Below are positions 39,130-48,324 of a stretch of DNA of 64,000 nucleotides, piece by piece; within the stretch, counting starts at the first letter, position 1, and the number at the start of each line of letters is the position of its first letter. The DNA comes from Alteriqipengyuania lutimaris (GTDB taxonomy: Bacteria > Pseudomonadota > Alphaproteobacteria > Sphingomonadales > Sphingomonadaceae). A program made the position numbers and the translations under genes. The notes below the pieces were generated by a model, which saw only the letters and a program-made list of their open reading frames with translations, did not search any database and was not told where the DNA came from. The stretch covers positions 1,648,501 to 1,712,500 of the forward strand of contig NZ_QRBB01000001.1 in assembly GCF_003363135.1 (NCBI RefSeq), read 5' to 3'.

Positions 39130-40152
39130 ATGACCCCAGCAATCTTCGGCTGTTCCGGCCCCGAACTCACGGCCGACGAACGCGATTTCTTCCGCGATGC
39201 GGACCCGGCTGGCTACATCCTGTTCCAGCGCAATTGCGTGGACGCGGACCAGTTGCGGCGACTGACCGATGCCTTGCGCGAGATTCACGGGCGCGAGCGG
39301 CTACTGGTCTCGATCGACCAGGAAGGCGGCCGCGTGGCGCGGCTCGGCCCGCCCGAGTGGCACAGGTGGCCCGCGCCCGCGCGGTTCGGCGAACTCTATG
39401 CACGCGCGCCCGCCTCCGCCATCGAGGCGCTGCGCCTCAACAGCAAGGCGATGGCGACCGAGCTGGCTGCTGCGGGGATCTCGGTCGATTTCCACGCGCC
39501 CTTCGATGTCGCTCGTCCGGAGACCGACGACGTGATCGGCGACCGCGCTCTCGGTTCCGATCCGATGCAGGTCGCGGCGCTGGGGCGCGCGATCCTCGAC
39601 GGGATGGCGGCGGGCGGCGTGGTCGGCTGCCTCAAGCACATGCCGGGCCACGGACGCGCGACTGCGGACAGCCACAAGGAACTGCCCCGCGTGGAGGCTC
39701 CGGATACCGAGCTTGCGGTCGACATCGCCCCATTCCAGACGCTCGCCCAGCGCGCGAGCATAGGAATGACCGCGCATATCGTCTTCACCGAGTGGGATGC
39801 GGAGCGCCCGGCCACCCAGTCGGCGTGGGTGGTCGAGAACATCATCCGCCACCGGATCGGCTTCGACGGCCTGCTGCTGAGCGACGATATCGACATGCAG
39901 GCGCTCGACGGATCGATCCCCGAGCGCTCGGTCCGCGCGCTCGAAGCGGGGTGCGACATCGTGCTCAATTGCTGGGCGAAGATGGACGACATGGTCGGCA
40001 TCGCCGAAGCCTGCAGCCCGATCCGGACCGAGAGCGCTGCCCGGCTGGACGAGGCGCTGGCCAGCGTGACCCGGCCCTCCGAGACCGCCGTGATCGAGGA
40101 TCTGTGCGCGCAGCGCGACGCGCTGTTCGCGGCGGCGGGCCTCTCGCTGTGA
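39130..40152 (+). CDS. nagZ: Beta-N-acetylhexosaminidase (GH3), peptidoglycan recycling
   Basis: The 340-residue protein has GH3 NagZ motifs: SIDQEGGRVARL (61-72), KHMPGHG (169-175, with the catalytic His-Asp loop HGRATADSH) and the nucleophile region LLSDDIDMQAL (Asp252 or 253). NagZ removes GlcNAc from anhydro-muropeptides in the cytoplasm. No signal peptide is visible, as expected. 118 bp precede it, with an 8-bp stem CCTGCGCA/TGCGCAGG of unclear role. The stop overlaps scpA by four bases (GTGA). Confidence 0.95.
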   Translation: MTPAIFGCSGPELTADERDFFRDADPAGYILFQRNCVDADQLRRLTDALREIHGRERLLVSIDQEGGRVARLGPPEWHRWPAPARFGELYARAPASAIEALRLNSKAMATELAAAGISVDFHAPFDVARPETDDVIGDRALGSDPMQVAALGRAILDGMAAGGVVGCLKHMPGHGRATADSHKELPRVEAPDTELAVDIAPFQTLAQRASIGMTAHIVFTEWDAERPATQSAWVVENIIRHRIGFDGLLLSDDIDMQALDGSIPERSVRALEAGCDIVLNCWAKMDDMVGIAEACSPIRTESAARLDEALASVTRPSETAVIEDLCAQRDALFAAAGLSL

Positions 40153-40997
40153 TCGATCGCCCTTCGACCGAGGCCGAAGGCGGCACAATCCTCGATTTCG
40201 GGCCGGCGGGCAGCGACGACTGGGCCGGTGTCGCCGCGCCGGACGTCACGGGCAGTCCCGGTCAGGGCGCGCTGTATCTCGCGCTCGACGGGTGGGAAGG
40301 GCCGCTCGACCTGCTGCTCGAACTGGCGCGCAAGCAGAAGGTGGACCTGCGCGAAATCTCGATTCTGTCGCTGGTCGATCAGTACCTCGATTTCCTCGAC
40401 GGTGCGGAGCAGTTGAAACTCGAAGTCGCCGCCGACTATCTCGTGATGGCGGCATGGCTGGCCTACCTCAAATCCGCGCTGCTGCTGCCCAAGGACGAGC
40501 AGGAGGACCCGAGCCCCGAGGAGCTGGCGCTGAGGCTGCAATTACGGCTCCAGCGGCTGGGCGCGATGCGCGAGGCTGCCGGCCGCCTGATGGGCCGCGA
40601 CCGGGTGGGCCGCGATGTCTTCCTGCGCGGCGCGCCCGAGGGATTGCGGACCGATCGCACGATCAGCTGGCAGGTGGAGTATTACGATCTCGTCCGGGCT
40701 TACGGGCAGGTGAAGGCCCGCAATGCGCCGGCACTTCACACCGTGCGCGACCGGCAGGTGATGACGCTCGAAAGCGCGCTCGACCGCGTTTCGTCCATGC
40801 TGGGCGTGACGCTCGACTGGATGGAGCTGCGCGACTTCTTGCCACCGGCAGCCGATGCCAAGCTGCGCAAGTCGGCGATGGCGAGCAGCTTCGTCGCGGC
40901 GCTGGAACTCGCGCGGACCGGGCGGGCCGAACTCGCGCAGGACGATATTTTCGGCCCCTTGCGCCTGCGCCGTATTCGCGGCGGAGCACAAGCGTGA
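40149..40997 (+). CDS. scpA: Segregation and condensation protein A
   Basis: The start is the GTG at 40149 that overlaps the nagZ stop, giving 282 residues; a longer upstream frame has no family similarity. LALDGWEGPLDLLLELARKQKVDL is the ScpA opening signature, here at residues about 40-63, followed by LVDQYLDFL and AADYLVMAAWLAYLKSALLLP, read in pieces. ScpA is the kleisin that bridges SMC heads. It is followed immediately by scpB through a second GTGA overlap. Confidence 0.95.
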   Translation: MIDRPSTEAEGGTILDFGPAGSDDWAGVAAPDVTGSPGQGALYLALDGWEGPLDLLLELARKQKVDLREISILSLVDQYLDFLDGAEQLKLEVAADYLVMAAWLAYLKSALLLPKDEQEDPSPEELALRLQLRLQRLGAMREAAGRLMGRDRVGRDVFLRGAPEGLRTDRTISWQVEYYDLVRAYGQVKARNAPALHTVRDRQVMTLESALDRVSSMLGVTLDWMELRDFLPPAADAKLRKSAMASSFVAALELARTGRAELAQDDIFGPLRLRRIRGGAQA

Positions 40998-41611
40998 GCG
41001 GGCAGGGAAGCGACGGCGAACCCGGTGCGCTAGACCGCGCGCTGGAAGCGACGCTGTTTGCCACCGAGGATGCCCTCACGGTAGACCAGATCGCGACCCA
41101 CCTGGGCGATGCCGACAAGGCCGATGTACGCTCCGCCCTCGCGCGGCTCGCGCAATTCTATGCCCCGCGCGGGATTCACCTCGTGGAGCGTGGCAAGCGC
41201 TGGCACTTTCAGACGGCACCCGATTGCGCGCACCTGCTGCGCAAGGAGCGCGAATCGCTGCGCAAGCTCAGCCGTGCGGCGACAGAGGTGCTCGCGATCA
41301 TCGCCTACCACGAGCCGGTCAGCCGGGCGGAAATCGAGTCGATTCGCGGGGTACAGACCTCGGGTGGGACGCTCGACGTGCTGATGGAAGCGGGGTGGGT
41401 AAAGCCGGCGGGACGCCGCGAAGTGCCGGGCCGGCCGGTGATCTATGCCACGACGCCAGATTTCCTGCGGCACTTCAGCCTGGAATCGCGCCGGGACCTG
41501 CCAGGAATCGACGAATTGCGCGCCACCGGCATGCTCGATCCCGTGCAGGAGGCCTTCGAGGCGGAAATGGCCGAACCATCGGACGAGGGTGATGCGTCGC
41601 CTGAGCAATGA
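40994..41611 (+). CDS. scpB: Segregation and condensation protein B
   Basis: From the GTG at 40994 (four-base overlap with scpA) the protein has 205 residues. It is built from two winged-helix domains: [22 protein letters not shown] in the first and [23 protein letters not shown] in the second. It dimerises and binds ScpA in the SMC condensin complex. The double GTG-start overlap suggests coupled synthesis of ScpA and ScpB. Confidence 0.95.
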   Translation: MSGQGSDGEPGALDRALEATLFATEDALTVDQIATHLGDADKADVRSALARLAQFYAPRGIHLVERGKRWHFQTAPDCAHLLRKERESLRKLSRAATEVLAIIAYHEPVSRAEIESIRGVQTSGGTLDVLMEAGWVKPAGRREVPGRPVIYATTPDFLRHFSLESRRDLPGIDELRATGMLDPVQEAFEAEMAEPSDEGDASPEQ

Positions 41612-41682
41612 TCCGCGCAGCAGCGCTGGAAGTCCTGCCCGGCAATCCCTATAGCAAGTCCCAAGGTCATGCAGAGGCACAT

Positions 41683-41943
41683 ATGTTCGGTCAAATCGGT
41701 ATCTGGCAAATTCTCATCGTCGCGCTGGTCGTGCTCGTATTGTTCGGGCGCGGGCGGATTTCGGAAATGATGGGCGATTTCGGGAAGGGCGTCAGCAGCT
41801 TCAAGAAGGGCCTCAACGACGATGACTCCAAGCAGGACGACAAGCCTGCCGCGCGCATCGAAGGACCTGCCCATGAGGCGAAGCCCGCGGGCGAAACGGT
41901 GAACGAGAGCAAGTCCGCCGAGACCACCGACCGTACGTCCTGA
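41683..41943 (+). CDS. tatA: Sec-independent protein translocase TatA
   Basis: The ATG at 41683 (AGAGG upstream) gives 86 residues with the canonical short TM helix ([18 protein letters not shown]), the FGRGR hinge, the amphipathic helix [19 protein letters not shown] and a charged tail. An ATG at 41608 overlapping scpB would add 25 residues and is rejected. TatA multimers form the pore for folded proteins. Confidence 0.95.
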   Translation: MFGQIGIWQILIVALVVLVLFGRGRISEMMGDFGKGVSSFKKGLNDDDSKQDDKPAARIEGPAHEAKPAGETVNESKSAETTDRTS

Positions 41944-41969
41944 TCGGTAGAAAGGGGCTGGAATAGCCC

Positions 41970-42434
41970 ATGTTCGATATCGGCGCCGCCGAAATCCTGG
42001 TGATCGCGATCGTCGCGATTCTCGTGATCGGCCCCAAGGACATGCCGATGGCGATGCGTACGGCTGGCCGATGGATCGGCCAGATCCGGCGCGTCTCCAG
42101 CCATTTCCGCGCGGGCATCGACGCCATGGTGCGCGAGGCGGAGATGGAAGACATGGAAAAGAAGTGGCAGGAGCGCAACGCGCAGATCATGCGCGATCAC
42201 CCCGGTGAAATGACGCCGCTACCGCCGAGCCCCCCCGCCGACGACGCTTCCGGCCCCCAAGATGAGCAGGAGGGGGCGCGAGCTTCTGCTTCACACGACC
42301 CGCACTCGGACGATCCTGTTCCCAATGAGGGTCCGTCCCCGGCATCCGCCGAAGCGCGCATGCGTCCGGTGGACAAGGACATCGAAAGCGGGGCGGAGCC
42401 GCAGCTCCCGCTCGAGAAAGACGGCAAGGCCTGA
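41970..42434 (+). CDS. tatB: Sec-independent protein translocase TatB
   Basis: The 154-residue protein has the TatB N terminus MFDIGAAEILVIAIVAILVIGP with the Glu in the TM helix that is typical of TatB, the amphipathic region WIGQIRRVSSHFRAGID and a long acidic Pro-rich tail. TatB with TatC receives twin-arginine signal peptides. It lies between tatA (26 bp) and tatC (2 bp). Confidence 0.95.
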   Translation: MFDIGAAEILVIAIVAILVIGPKDMPMAMRTAGRWIGQIRRVSSHFRAGIDAMVREAEMEDMEKKWQERNAQIMRDHPGEMTPLPPSPPADDASGPQDEQEGARASASHDPHSDDPVPNEGPSPASAEARMRPVDKDIESGAEPQLPLEKDGKA

Positions 42435-42436
42435 GA

Positions 42437-43231
42437 ATGGGTATCCTGCGCGATATCGACGAAACCCAGGCTCCACTGATGGAGCATCTGGTGGAACTGC
42501 GCGGGCGGCTGCTGCGCTCGGTCCTCGTGCTGGCGGTGGCCTTCGGCGTATGTTTCTACTTCGCCGACGATATTCTCGCCTTCCTCGCGCGGCCGCTGGC
42601 CGAGGCTTTTCCCGAAGGGAAGGGACGGCTGGTCTATACCAGGCTGTACGAGGTGTTCTTCGTCGAGTTGAAGGTCGCGCTGTTCGCGGCTTTCTGCGTC
42701 AGCTTCCCTGTGATCGCCAACCAGTTGTGGGCCTTCGTCGCGCCCGGTCTCTATGCGCGCGAGAAGAAAGCGTTCCTGCCCTTCCTGATCGCGACCCCCG
42801 TGCTGTTCACGGCTGGGGCGAGTCTTGCCTATTTCGTCGTCATGCCGACGGCATTCCGCTTCTTTCTCGGCTTCCAGGGCGAGGCGGCGGGCCTGCCGAT
42901 CGAGGCACTGCCCAGCGCGGGCGATTACCTCAGCCTCGTGATGCAGTTCATCCTCGCTTTCGGGATCAGTTTCCTGCTGCCGGTGCTGCTGCTCCTGCTC
43001 GAGCGCGCCGGCATCGTGTCGCGCGCATCGCTGGCCAAGATACGGCGTTACGTGATCGTCGGCGTCGTGGCAGTCGCAGCCGTGGTAACGCCGCCTGATC
43101 CAGGGTCGCAGCTGATCCTTGCCGGGCCGCTCTACCTGCTGTTCGAAGGATCGCTGCTGCTGATGCTGATCCTCGAGCGGCGCGAGCGGGGCAAGGAAAG
43201 CAGCGAGCCGGAGACGACCACGTCCGCCTAA
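42437..43231 (+). CDS. tatC: Sec-independent protein translocase TatC
   Basis: The 264-residue protein has six predicted TM helices. The N terminus APLMEHLVELRGRLL, the FVAPGLYAREKK loop and FGISFLLPVLLLLLE are TatC hallmarks. TatC is the receptor for twin-arginine signal peptides. It ends the argS-to-tat plus-strand run; no U-tailed terminator is seen after it. The 245 bp to the next gene hold only the terminator of the converging small-protein gene. Confidence 0.96.
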   Translation: MGILRDIDETQAPLMEHLVELRGRLLRSVLVLAVAFGVCFYFADDILAFLARPLAEAFPEGKGRLVYTRLYEVFFVELKVALFAAFCVSFPVIANQLWAFVAPGLYAREKKAFLPFLIATPVLFTAGASLAYFVVMPTAFRFFLGFQGEAAGLPIEALPSAGDYLSLVMQFILAFGISFLLPVLLLLLERAGIVSRASLAKIRRYVIVGVVAVAAVVTPPDPGSQLILAGPLYLLFEGSLLLMLILERRERGKESSEPETTTSA

Positions 43232-43416
43232 GCACGGCGCCATGTTCGGCGCGATCTCGATGCGGCGCACTCCCCGTACAGTGCCGTTCCCTATGTCCTT
43301 AGCCAATACATGGCGCCACAGGCAGGCGATCTGCTTCGCGGGCTTCTAGAACGACACGGAAGTGCGGTGTCGGGCAATGCGTTCGAGCACGGAAATCTCG
43401 GCAAGTCATATCAGAC

Positions 43417-43448
43417 AACAAAAAAGGGCCCCCGAAACGGGAGCCCTT
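43417..43448 (-). terminator. Rho-independent terminator of the first small membrane protein gene
   Basis: Read leftward, AAGGGCTCCCG-TTT-CGGGGGCCCTT (11-bp stem, one mismatch) is followed by TTTTTGTTG. It sits 29 bp after the stop codon of the 75-residue protein gene. Confidence 0.88.
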
Positions 43449-43476
43449 CTTCGTAACTCGGTAAGTCGCGGTGGAC

Positions 43477-43704
43477 TTACGGGCTGACGGCGTCGGGAAC
43501 TTCGTCGTTGTCTTCGTCGCTGGCAGCAACCACGACACCGGCGATGATCGCGGCAACCGCAAGCGCGCCGAGGAGGGCGCCGCCACCAAGTTCGCTTTCG
43601 CCTTCGACCGGAGCCGAAGCGCGATCGAACGAAACTTCAGCAACCGCAGGGGCTGCAGCGAGCGACAAAGCGGCAGCGGCAGCGGCCATGGTGCGGATCT
43701 TCAT
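43477..43704 (-). CDS. Small exported single-TM protein with PVEGESELGG motif (paralogue A)
   Basis: The 75-residue product has a signal peptide (MKIRTMAAAAAALSLAAAPAVA), a short mature N terminus RASAPVEGESELGGG, a hydrophobic segment of about 20 residues (LLGALAVAAIIAGVVVAA) and an acidic tail (SDEDNDEVPD). It shares this layout and the motif with the product of the gene at 43855-44073, so the two are paralogues. An AAGGAGA ribosome site and a strong terminator support it as a real gene. The function is unknown; similar short proteins appear in sphingomonads as I recall. A GTTGC-N6-GCAAC repeat lies 115 bp upstream. Confidence 0.8.
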   Translation of the reverse strand: MKIRTMAAAAAALSLAAAPAVAEVSFDRASAPVEGESELGGGALLGALAVAAIIAGVVVAASDEDNDEVPDAVSP

Positions 43705-43818
43705 ACGAACGTCTCCTTGGGTGTATTCTTGTTTTTCAAAACTGTCGGCGGGCTAATGGCTGTTTTCCGGATCGAATGCAATCCGAAAAATTCCCTAAAA
43801 GCAACGGTGCAATCTGTT

Positions 43819-43834
43819 GTTGCCTAATAGCAAC
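43819..43834. promoter_or_regulatory. GTTGC-N6-GCAAC inverted repeat between two small-protein genes
   Basis: The spacer is CTAATA. It lies in the 150-bp gap between the two paralogous small-protein genes, upstream of the 75-residue one and 21 bp after the stop of the other. One of four copies in the window. Confidence 0.45.
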
Positions 43835-43854
43835 GCTCGGTTTTGGACTTTGTT

Positions 43855-44073
43855 TCAGGCGCTGGTCGGCAGGTCCACGTCATCGTCGTTTTCGGTGACA
43901 AGCAGGACCGTGGCGACAACCGCGGCGAGGCCGATCGCGCCGAGGATCACGCCGGGCCCGCCACCCAGTTCACTATCGCCTTCGACCGGCGCCGCCGTGC
44001 GTGCAAGCGATTCCGCGGCAAGCGGGGCGCTGGCGAGGACCAGCGCAGTGGCGAGTAGGGCAAATTTGTGCAT
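43855..44073 (-). CDS. Small exported single-TM protein with PVEGDSELGGG motif (paralogue B)
   Basis: The ATG at 44073 with an AGGAGA ribosome site gives 72 residues: signal peptide (ALLATALVLASAPLAAES), the motif RTAAPVEGDSELGGG, one TM segment (VILGAIGLAAVVATVLLV) and an acidic tail (TENDDDVDLP). The order and motif match the neighbour at 43477-43704, pointing to tandem duplication. The function is unknown. No clear terminator follows it, so it may be co-transcribed with paralogue A. Confidence 0.78.
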   Translation of the reverse strand: MHKFALLATALVLASAPLAAESLARTAAPVEGDSELGGGPGVILGAIGLAAVVATVLLVTENDDDVDLPTSA

Positions 44074-44255
44074 TTTCCAAATCTCCTTGCAGCCTTGCGG
44101 CGAAACCTGAGCGATCAGAAGCAATGCACACGCTCGGCGCGCGCTGGCCACCCCCGCCAAGCAATCGAGGGCGCGTTACGCCGGGCGTGTGTAAATTTGA
44201 TTACCAGGTTCCTGCGATAACCGAAGAGCCTCTGATCTTGGGCGGTTTAATGTGC

Positions 44256-45923
44256 CTAGTCGCCTTTGCGGTAAGCCCGCGTTCCACCAACCCAGGTCTC
44301 CAGCACCTCGGTGTCCCGGATCGCTTCGGGTGAGATGCGAGAGATATCCCGATCGATTACGACGAAGTCGGCGCGTTCCCCTTCGACCAGTCGCCCGAAG
44401 CGTCCCTCGGCCATTCCGGCATAAGCGGCGTCGCTGGTGAAGCCCTGCCAAGCTTCGAGGCGCGAAAGCCGTTCGGCCGGCATCCACCCCCCGGGCGGTA
44501 GGCCATCGCCGTCGATCCGCGACATCGCCACGGCGAGCCCGACGAAGGGATTGGCCGATTCGACCGGTGCATCCGAGCCGAGCGCGAGGCGCGCGCCGGC
44601 GTCCTCGAGGCTCGACCATGCATAGGCCCCCGCCAGGCGATTCTGACCCAATCGCGCTGCGGCCATCAACCGGTCCGATGTCTGATGGACCGGCTGGACC
44701 GAGGCAATGATCCCGTATTCGCCGAATCGCTCGATATCGGCCGGGTCGATGATCTGCGCATGTTCGATCCGCCAGCGCCGGTCGCCCTTGTAGCTTTCGG
44801 ACAACTCCTCGATCGCAGAAAGCGCTTCGGCATTGGCGGCATCGCCGATCGCATGCACCGCCACCTGATAATTCTCGAGCGCGGCCCGGCTCATCATGTT
44901 GCGCAGCTGCGCGTCGGTCAGCAGGGGCAGACCGGTGTTCTCTGGGTCGTCGGAATAGGGCTGCTTGAGCCATGCGCCGCGCGAGCCGAGCGCGCCGTCG
45001 AGGTAGAGCTTCACCCCGTTCAGACGCAGCCGGTCATCGTACAGCCAGGGAGTCGGCCCGGTCCCGCCGATCGCTTCCATCGCCTCGATCCCGGCAGCGT
45101 AGGACATGATCCGGATGCGCAGCTGGCCGGTGTCGCCCGCGCGGCGATAGGTCTGCCAGTCCGCCATCGTGGTGCCCATGTCTGCGGCGGCGGTGATCCC
45201 CTGCGACAGCAGGGTTTTCTGCGCTTCCTGCAGCGCGAGGTCGAGATCGACGCCGCGCGGTTCGGGCACCACTTTCTGGACAAGCTCGGCCGCCGCATCG
45301 ACGAAGACGCCGGTCGGCGCGCCGGACGCATCGCGTTCGATGCGTCCTCCGGCGGGGTCTTCGGTCTCCGCGGTAATCCCCGCCATTTCCAGCGCGGTCG
45401 TGTTCGCCCAGCTTGCATGTCCGTCGACACGCTCCAGCAGAACGGGCCTGCCTGCGACGGCGCGGTCCAGTTCCTGGGCGGTGGGGAACCGGCCGAGGTC
45501 CCATTCCTCCTGATTCCAGCCACGGCCCAGGATCCACGGGCGCCCCGGGTTCTCCCGCGCGAACTGCTCGATCAGCGCGAGCGCCTCCTCGAGCGAGCCC
45601 GTCTGCGACAGGTCCAGTGTCAGCGCGCCGAAGCCGATGCCCATCACGTGCAGGTGTGCATCGATCATGCCCGGCACGATGATCTGGCCCTTCATGTCGG
45701 AGAGGTAGGTCGGGCGCTCGGGGCGATCGTCACCCTTGTCGAGCACTTCGATGATCGTGCCGTCGTCGTCCACCCACAGGCCGGTGAAACGATCGATGTC
45801 GCCGTCCTCGTCGATCCGGATGCCCTGGACGTTATCGATCAGGACGTCGGCACTGGCGGGGACGCTCACCGATGCAGCGCAGATGGCGGCGAGCGACACG
45901 CCGAGCTTTGAAAAGAGCTTCAT
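44256..45923 (-). CDS. Exported YtcJ-like amidohydrolase
   Basis: From the ATG at 45923 the protein is 555 residues with a signal peptide (LGVSLAAICAASVSVPASA). The metal-dependent hydrolase domain shows IDAHLHVMG near residues 88-96 (HxH ligands), VHAIGDAAN (ligand His), RIEHAQ (ligand His) and the catalytic Asp in LGSDAPVE. VPGMIDAH and the closing FVVIDRDI match the amidohydrolase_3/YtcJ group, whose members hydrolyse amides such as N-formyl or N-acyl compounds. Export to the periplasm suggests scavenging. The ribosome site is weak. The 182 bp up to paralogue B (44074-44255) hold nothing I can name. Confidence 0.88.
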   Translation of the reverse strand: MKLFSKLGVSLAAICAASVSVPASADVLIDNVQGIRIDEDGDIDRFTGLWVDDDGTIIEVLDKGDDRPERPTYLSDMKGQIIVPGMIDAHLHVMGIGFGALTLDLSQTGSLEEALALIEQFARENPGRPWILGRGWNQEEWDLGRFPTAQELDRAVAGRPVLLERVDGHASWANTTALEMAGITAETEDPAGGRIERDASGAPTGVFVDAAAELVQKVVPEPRGVDLDLALQEAQKTLLSQGITAAADMGTTMADWQTYRRAGDTGQLRIRIMSYAAGIEAMEAIGGTGPTPWLYDDRLRLNGVKLYLDGALGSRGAWLKQPYSDDPENTGLPLLTDAQLRNMMSRAALENYQVAVHAIGDAANAEALSAIEELSESYKGDRRWRIEHAQIIDPADIERFGEYGIIASVQPVHQTSDRLMAAARLGQNRLAGAYAWSSLEDAGARLALGSDAPVESANPFVGLAVAMSRIDGDGLPPGGWMPAERLSRLEAWQGFTSDAAYAGMAEGRFGRLVEGERADFVVIDRDISRISPEAIRDTEVLETWVGGTRAYRKGD

Positions 45924-46101
45924 GGAAAAGGTCTGCTTTTGAGGGATGATGTTCGTGCGATTGGATGCAGGCGTACCGCCGATGCGCCAGCCTGCCAATG
46001 GGCCCGCCGACATACGCTGGCGGGGCGGAGCGCGCACAACAATTCGTCGGCCGGAACACATTTCATTGCGAGGCCGCATTCGCGACGATAGGCAGCGGCC
46101 C

Positions 46102-47340
46102 ATGACAGCTCCGGTTTCCAATCCGCTCGACCAGCTCACCATCGATGACGTCCGCGCCGCGCAGCAGCGTATTGCAGGCTCGGTCGTGCGAACCCCCATG
46201 CTGCACTCGCAGACGCTGTCGGGAATTGCCGGGGCGGAAATCTGGCTCAAGTTCGAGAATCTGCAGTTCACCGCTGCCTACAAGGAGCGGGGAGCGCTCA
46301 ACGCGCTTCTGCTGTTGGATGAAGAGCGGCGCGCGCGCGGCGTCATTGCCGCCTCGGCCGGCAATCACAGCCAGGGGCTTTCCTACCATGGCACACGGCT
46401 GGGCGTGCCAGTCACCATCGTCATGCCGCGCACGACGCCCGCGGTGAAAGTGATGCAGACCGAAAGTGTCGGCGGTCAGGTCGAGCTGCACGGCGAAACT
46501 TTCGACGATGCCTACGCGCATGCTCGCGCGCTGGAGCAGGAGCGGGGGCTGACCTTCGTGCACCCCTTCGACGATCCCGACGTCGCCGCAGGGGCGGGCA
46601 CCGTCGCGCTCGAAATGCTGGAGGACCAGCCCGATCTCGACTGCATGGTCGTGCCAATCGGTGGCGGCGGCCTGTTGAGCGGCATGTCGACGGTCGCCAG
46701 GGCGCTGAACCCTGACATGCATATCGTCGGGGTCGAGGCCGCGCTCTTCCCTTCGATGCACAACGTGCTGGGTGGAGTGTCGATGGCGATCGGCGGCGAT
46801 ACGCTGGCCGAGGGGATCGCGGTGAAAGAGCCGGGCACCTTCACCCGTGCGATCATCAAGGAGCGGGTCGACGAAATACTGCTGGTCGACGAGCCGCACC
46901 TCGAACATGCTGTCGCGCTGCTGCTGCAGATCGAGAAAACCGTGGTCGAAGGCGCGGGTGCGGCAGGGCTCGGCGCGGTGATGGCGAACAAGGAAAAATT
47001 CGCGGGCAAGAAGATCGGGCTGCCGCTGTGCGGGGGCAACATCGATTCGCGCCTGCTCGCCACCGTGCTGCTGCGCAATCTGGCTCGTGAGGGACGACTC
47101 GCGCGGCTGCGCATCTCGCTTAAGGATCAGCCGGGCTCGCTGCATAAGGTCATCAGCCTGTTCGAGCGGCACAACGTCAATATCATCGAGGTCTATCACC
47201 AGCGCGTGTTCACGAAGCTGCCGGCGAAGGGCCTCATCACCGATATCGAGTGCGAGGCGCGCAACAAGAGCCAGGTCGATGCCCTGATCGCGGATATGCG
47301 CGGTGCAGGGTACGACGTCCACGCAATCGAGCTTGCCTGA
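46102..47340 (+). CDS. ilvA: Threonine ammonia-lyase
   Basis: The ATG at 46102 gives 412 residues. The PLP-lysine is K61 (AAYKERGAL), the phosphate-binding loop is GGGGLLSG, and SAGNHSQGLSYHG is the classic substrate loop. A single ACT domain ends the protein (about 330-412; LARLRISLKDQPGSLHKVI), a form found in many alphaproteobacteria that can serve isoleucine synthesis or catabolism. It deaminates threonine to 2-oxobutanoate. Longer upstream starts run through the region divergent to the amidohydrolase and are rejected. Confidence 0.94.
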   Translation: MTAPVSNPLDQLTIDDVRAAQQRIAGSVVRTPMLHSQTLSGIAGAEIWLKFENLQFTAAYKERGALNALLLLDEERRARGVIAASAGNHSQGLSYHGTRLGVPVTIVMPRTTPAVKVMQTESVGGQVELHGETFDDAYAHARALEQERGLTFVHPFDDPDVAAGAGTVALEMLEDQPDLDCMVVPIGGGGLLSGMSTVARALNPDMHIVGVEAALFPSMHNVLGGVSMAIGGDTLAEGIAVKEPGTFTRAIIKERVDEILLVDEPHLEHAVALLLQIEKTVVEGAGAAGLGAVMANKEKFAGKKIGLPLCGGNIDSRLLATVLLRNLAREGRLARLRISLKDQPGSLHKVISLFERHNVNIIEVYHQRVFTKLPAKGLITDIECEARNKSQVDALIADMRGAGYDVHAIELA

Positions 47341-47383
47341 TCAAGGGATTCGGTATTGTACGCATGTGCAAAATTAGAACCGG

Positions 47384-47404
47384 TTAACCTTACTTCGTGG
47401 TTAA
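47384..47404. promoter_or_regulatory. Paired CtrA-like half-sites upstream of bpt
   Basis: TTAACCTT on the plus strand (47384-47391) and TTAACCAC on the minus strand (47397-47404) each match the CtrA half-site TTAACCAT at seven of eight bases and face each other. They lie about 95 bp before the bpt start in a 156-bp gap. CtrA regulates cell-cycle genes in many alphaproteobacteria, so this may be a site, though the arrangement is not the common direct TTAA-N7-TTAA. Confidence 0.35.
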
Positions 47405-47496
47405 GACCCTTTCTCGATAGCTCTGCCTGAGGCATACCGCTGCCTAGCCGCCGATCACTCGATTCACATTCGCCCGCAGGAGCGCCAGGCCTAGCC

Positions 47497-48324
47497 GTGA
47501 CTGCCCCCGTTCGTTTCCCCCGCTTCTTCGTGACGAGCCCCGCGCCTTGCCCCTATCTTGCGGGAAAGACCGAGCGGAAGGTGTTCACCGAGCTCAAGGG
47601 ACCGCATTCGGAACAGCTCAACGAAGCGCTTGGGCGGATCGGTTTCCGGCGCAGCCAGACAGTTGCCTATCGGCCCAGCTGCGCCGACTGCCAGGCCTGC
47701 GTCTCGGTCCGCGTAGTGGCCAACGAATTCGCCCCGTCGAAGGCGCAGAAGCGGATCCTCAAGCGCAACAGCGATCTCGTGGTGACCGAATGCCGCCCCT
47801 GGGCGACCAGCGAACAGTTCGAATTGCTGCGCGATTACCTCTCCAAGCGCCACCCCGAAGGCGGGATGACGCGAATGGACGAAGTTGACTACGCGGATAT
47901 GGTGGAGCACACGCCTGTTTCGAGCTATGTGCTTGAATACAGGGAACCCACAACCGATGGATCGGTTGGGCGGCTGGTAGGGGCGTGTCTGACCGACCGC
48001 CAAGGCGACGGGCTGTCGATGATCTACAGCTTCTATGACGCCGATGATGAGGTACGCTCCGGTCTTGGCAACTACATCATTCTCGATCACATCCGGCGCG
48101 CTGCCGACGAAGGCCTCCCTTACGTCTACCTCGGCTACTGGGTCGAAGGATCGCCGCGCATGCAATACAAGATCCGCTACCGACCGCTCGAACGCCTCGG
48201 TCCACGCGGATGGCGCCGGCTCAGCACCGAAGAGCAGGATCGCCTCATTCGCGATGCAGTGCGCGGCAATGCCTCTTGCGGTGCCGCCGGCTCGGGTGAC
48301 AAGGCGCTCGCCGTCAGCCGCTAG
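47497..48324 (+). CDS. bpt: Aspartate/glutamate leucyltransferase (N-end rule)
   Basis: The 275-residue protein starts at a GTG (47497; AGGAG lies upstream). It carries the N-terminal cysteine set of the ATE/Bpt family (C18, C62, C65 and C68 in SCADCQAC) and the C-terminal GNAT-like half with [22 protein letters not shown], read in pieces. Bpt transfers Leu from Leu-tRNA to N-terminal Asp or Glu, marking proteins for ClpS-ClpAP. Its last 56 bp overlap the predicted start of tamA. Confidence 0.94.
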   Translation: MTAPVRFPRFFVTSPAPCPYLAGKTERKVFTELKGPHSEQLNEALGRIGFRRSQTVAYRPSCADCQACVSVRVVANEFAPSKAQKRILKRNSDLVVTECRPWATSEQFELLRDYLSKRHPEGGMTRMDEVDYADMVEHTPVSSYVLEYREPTTDGSVGRLVGACLTDRQGDGLSMIYSFYDADDEVRSGLGNYIILDHIRRAADEGLPYVYLGYWVEGSPRMQYKIRYRPLERLGPRGWRRLSTEEQDRLIRDAVRGNASCGAAGSGDKALAVSR

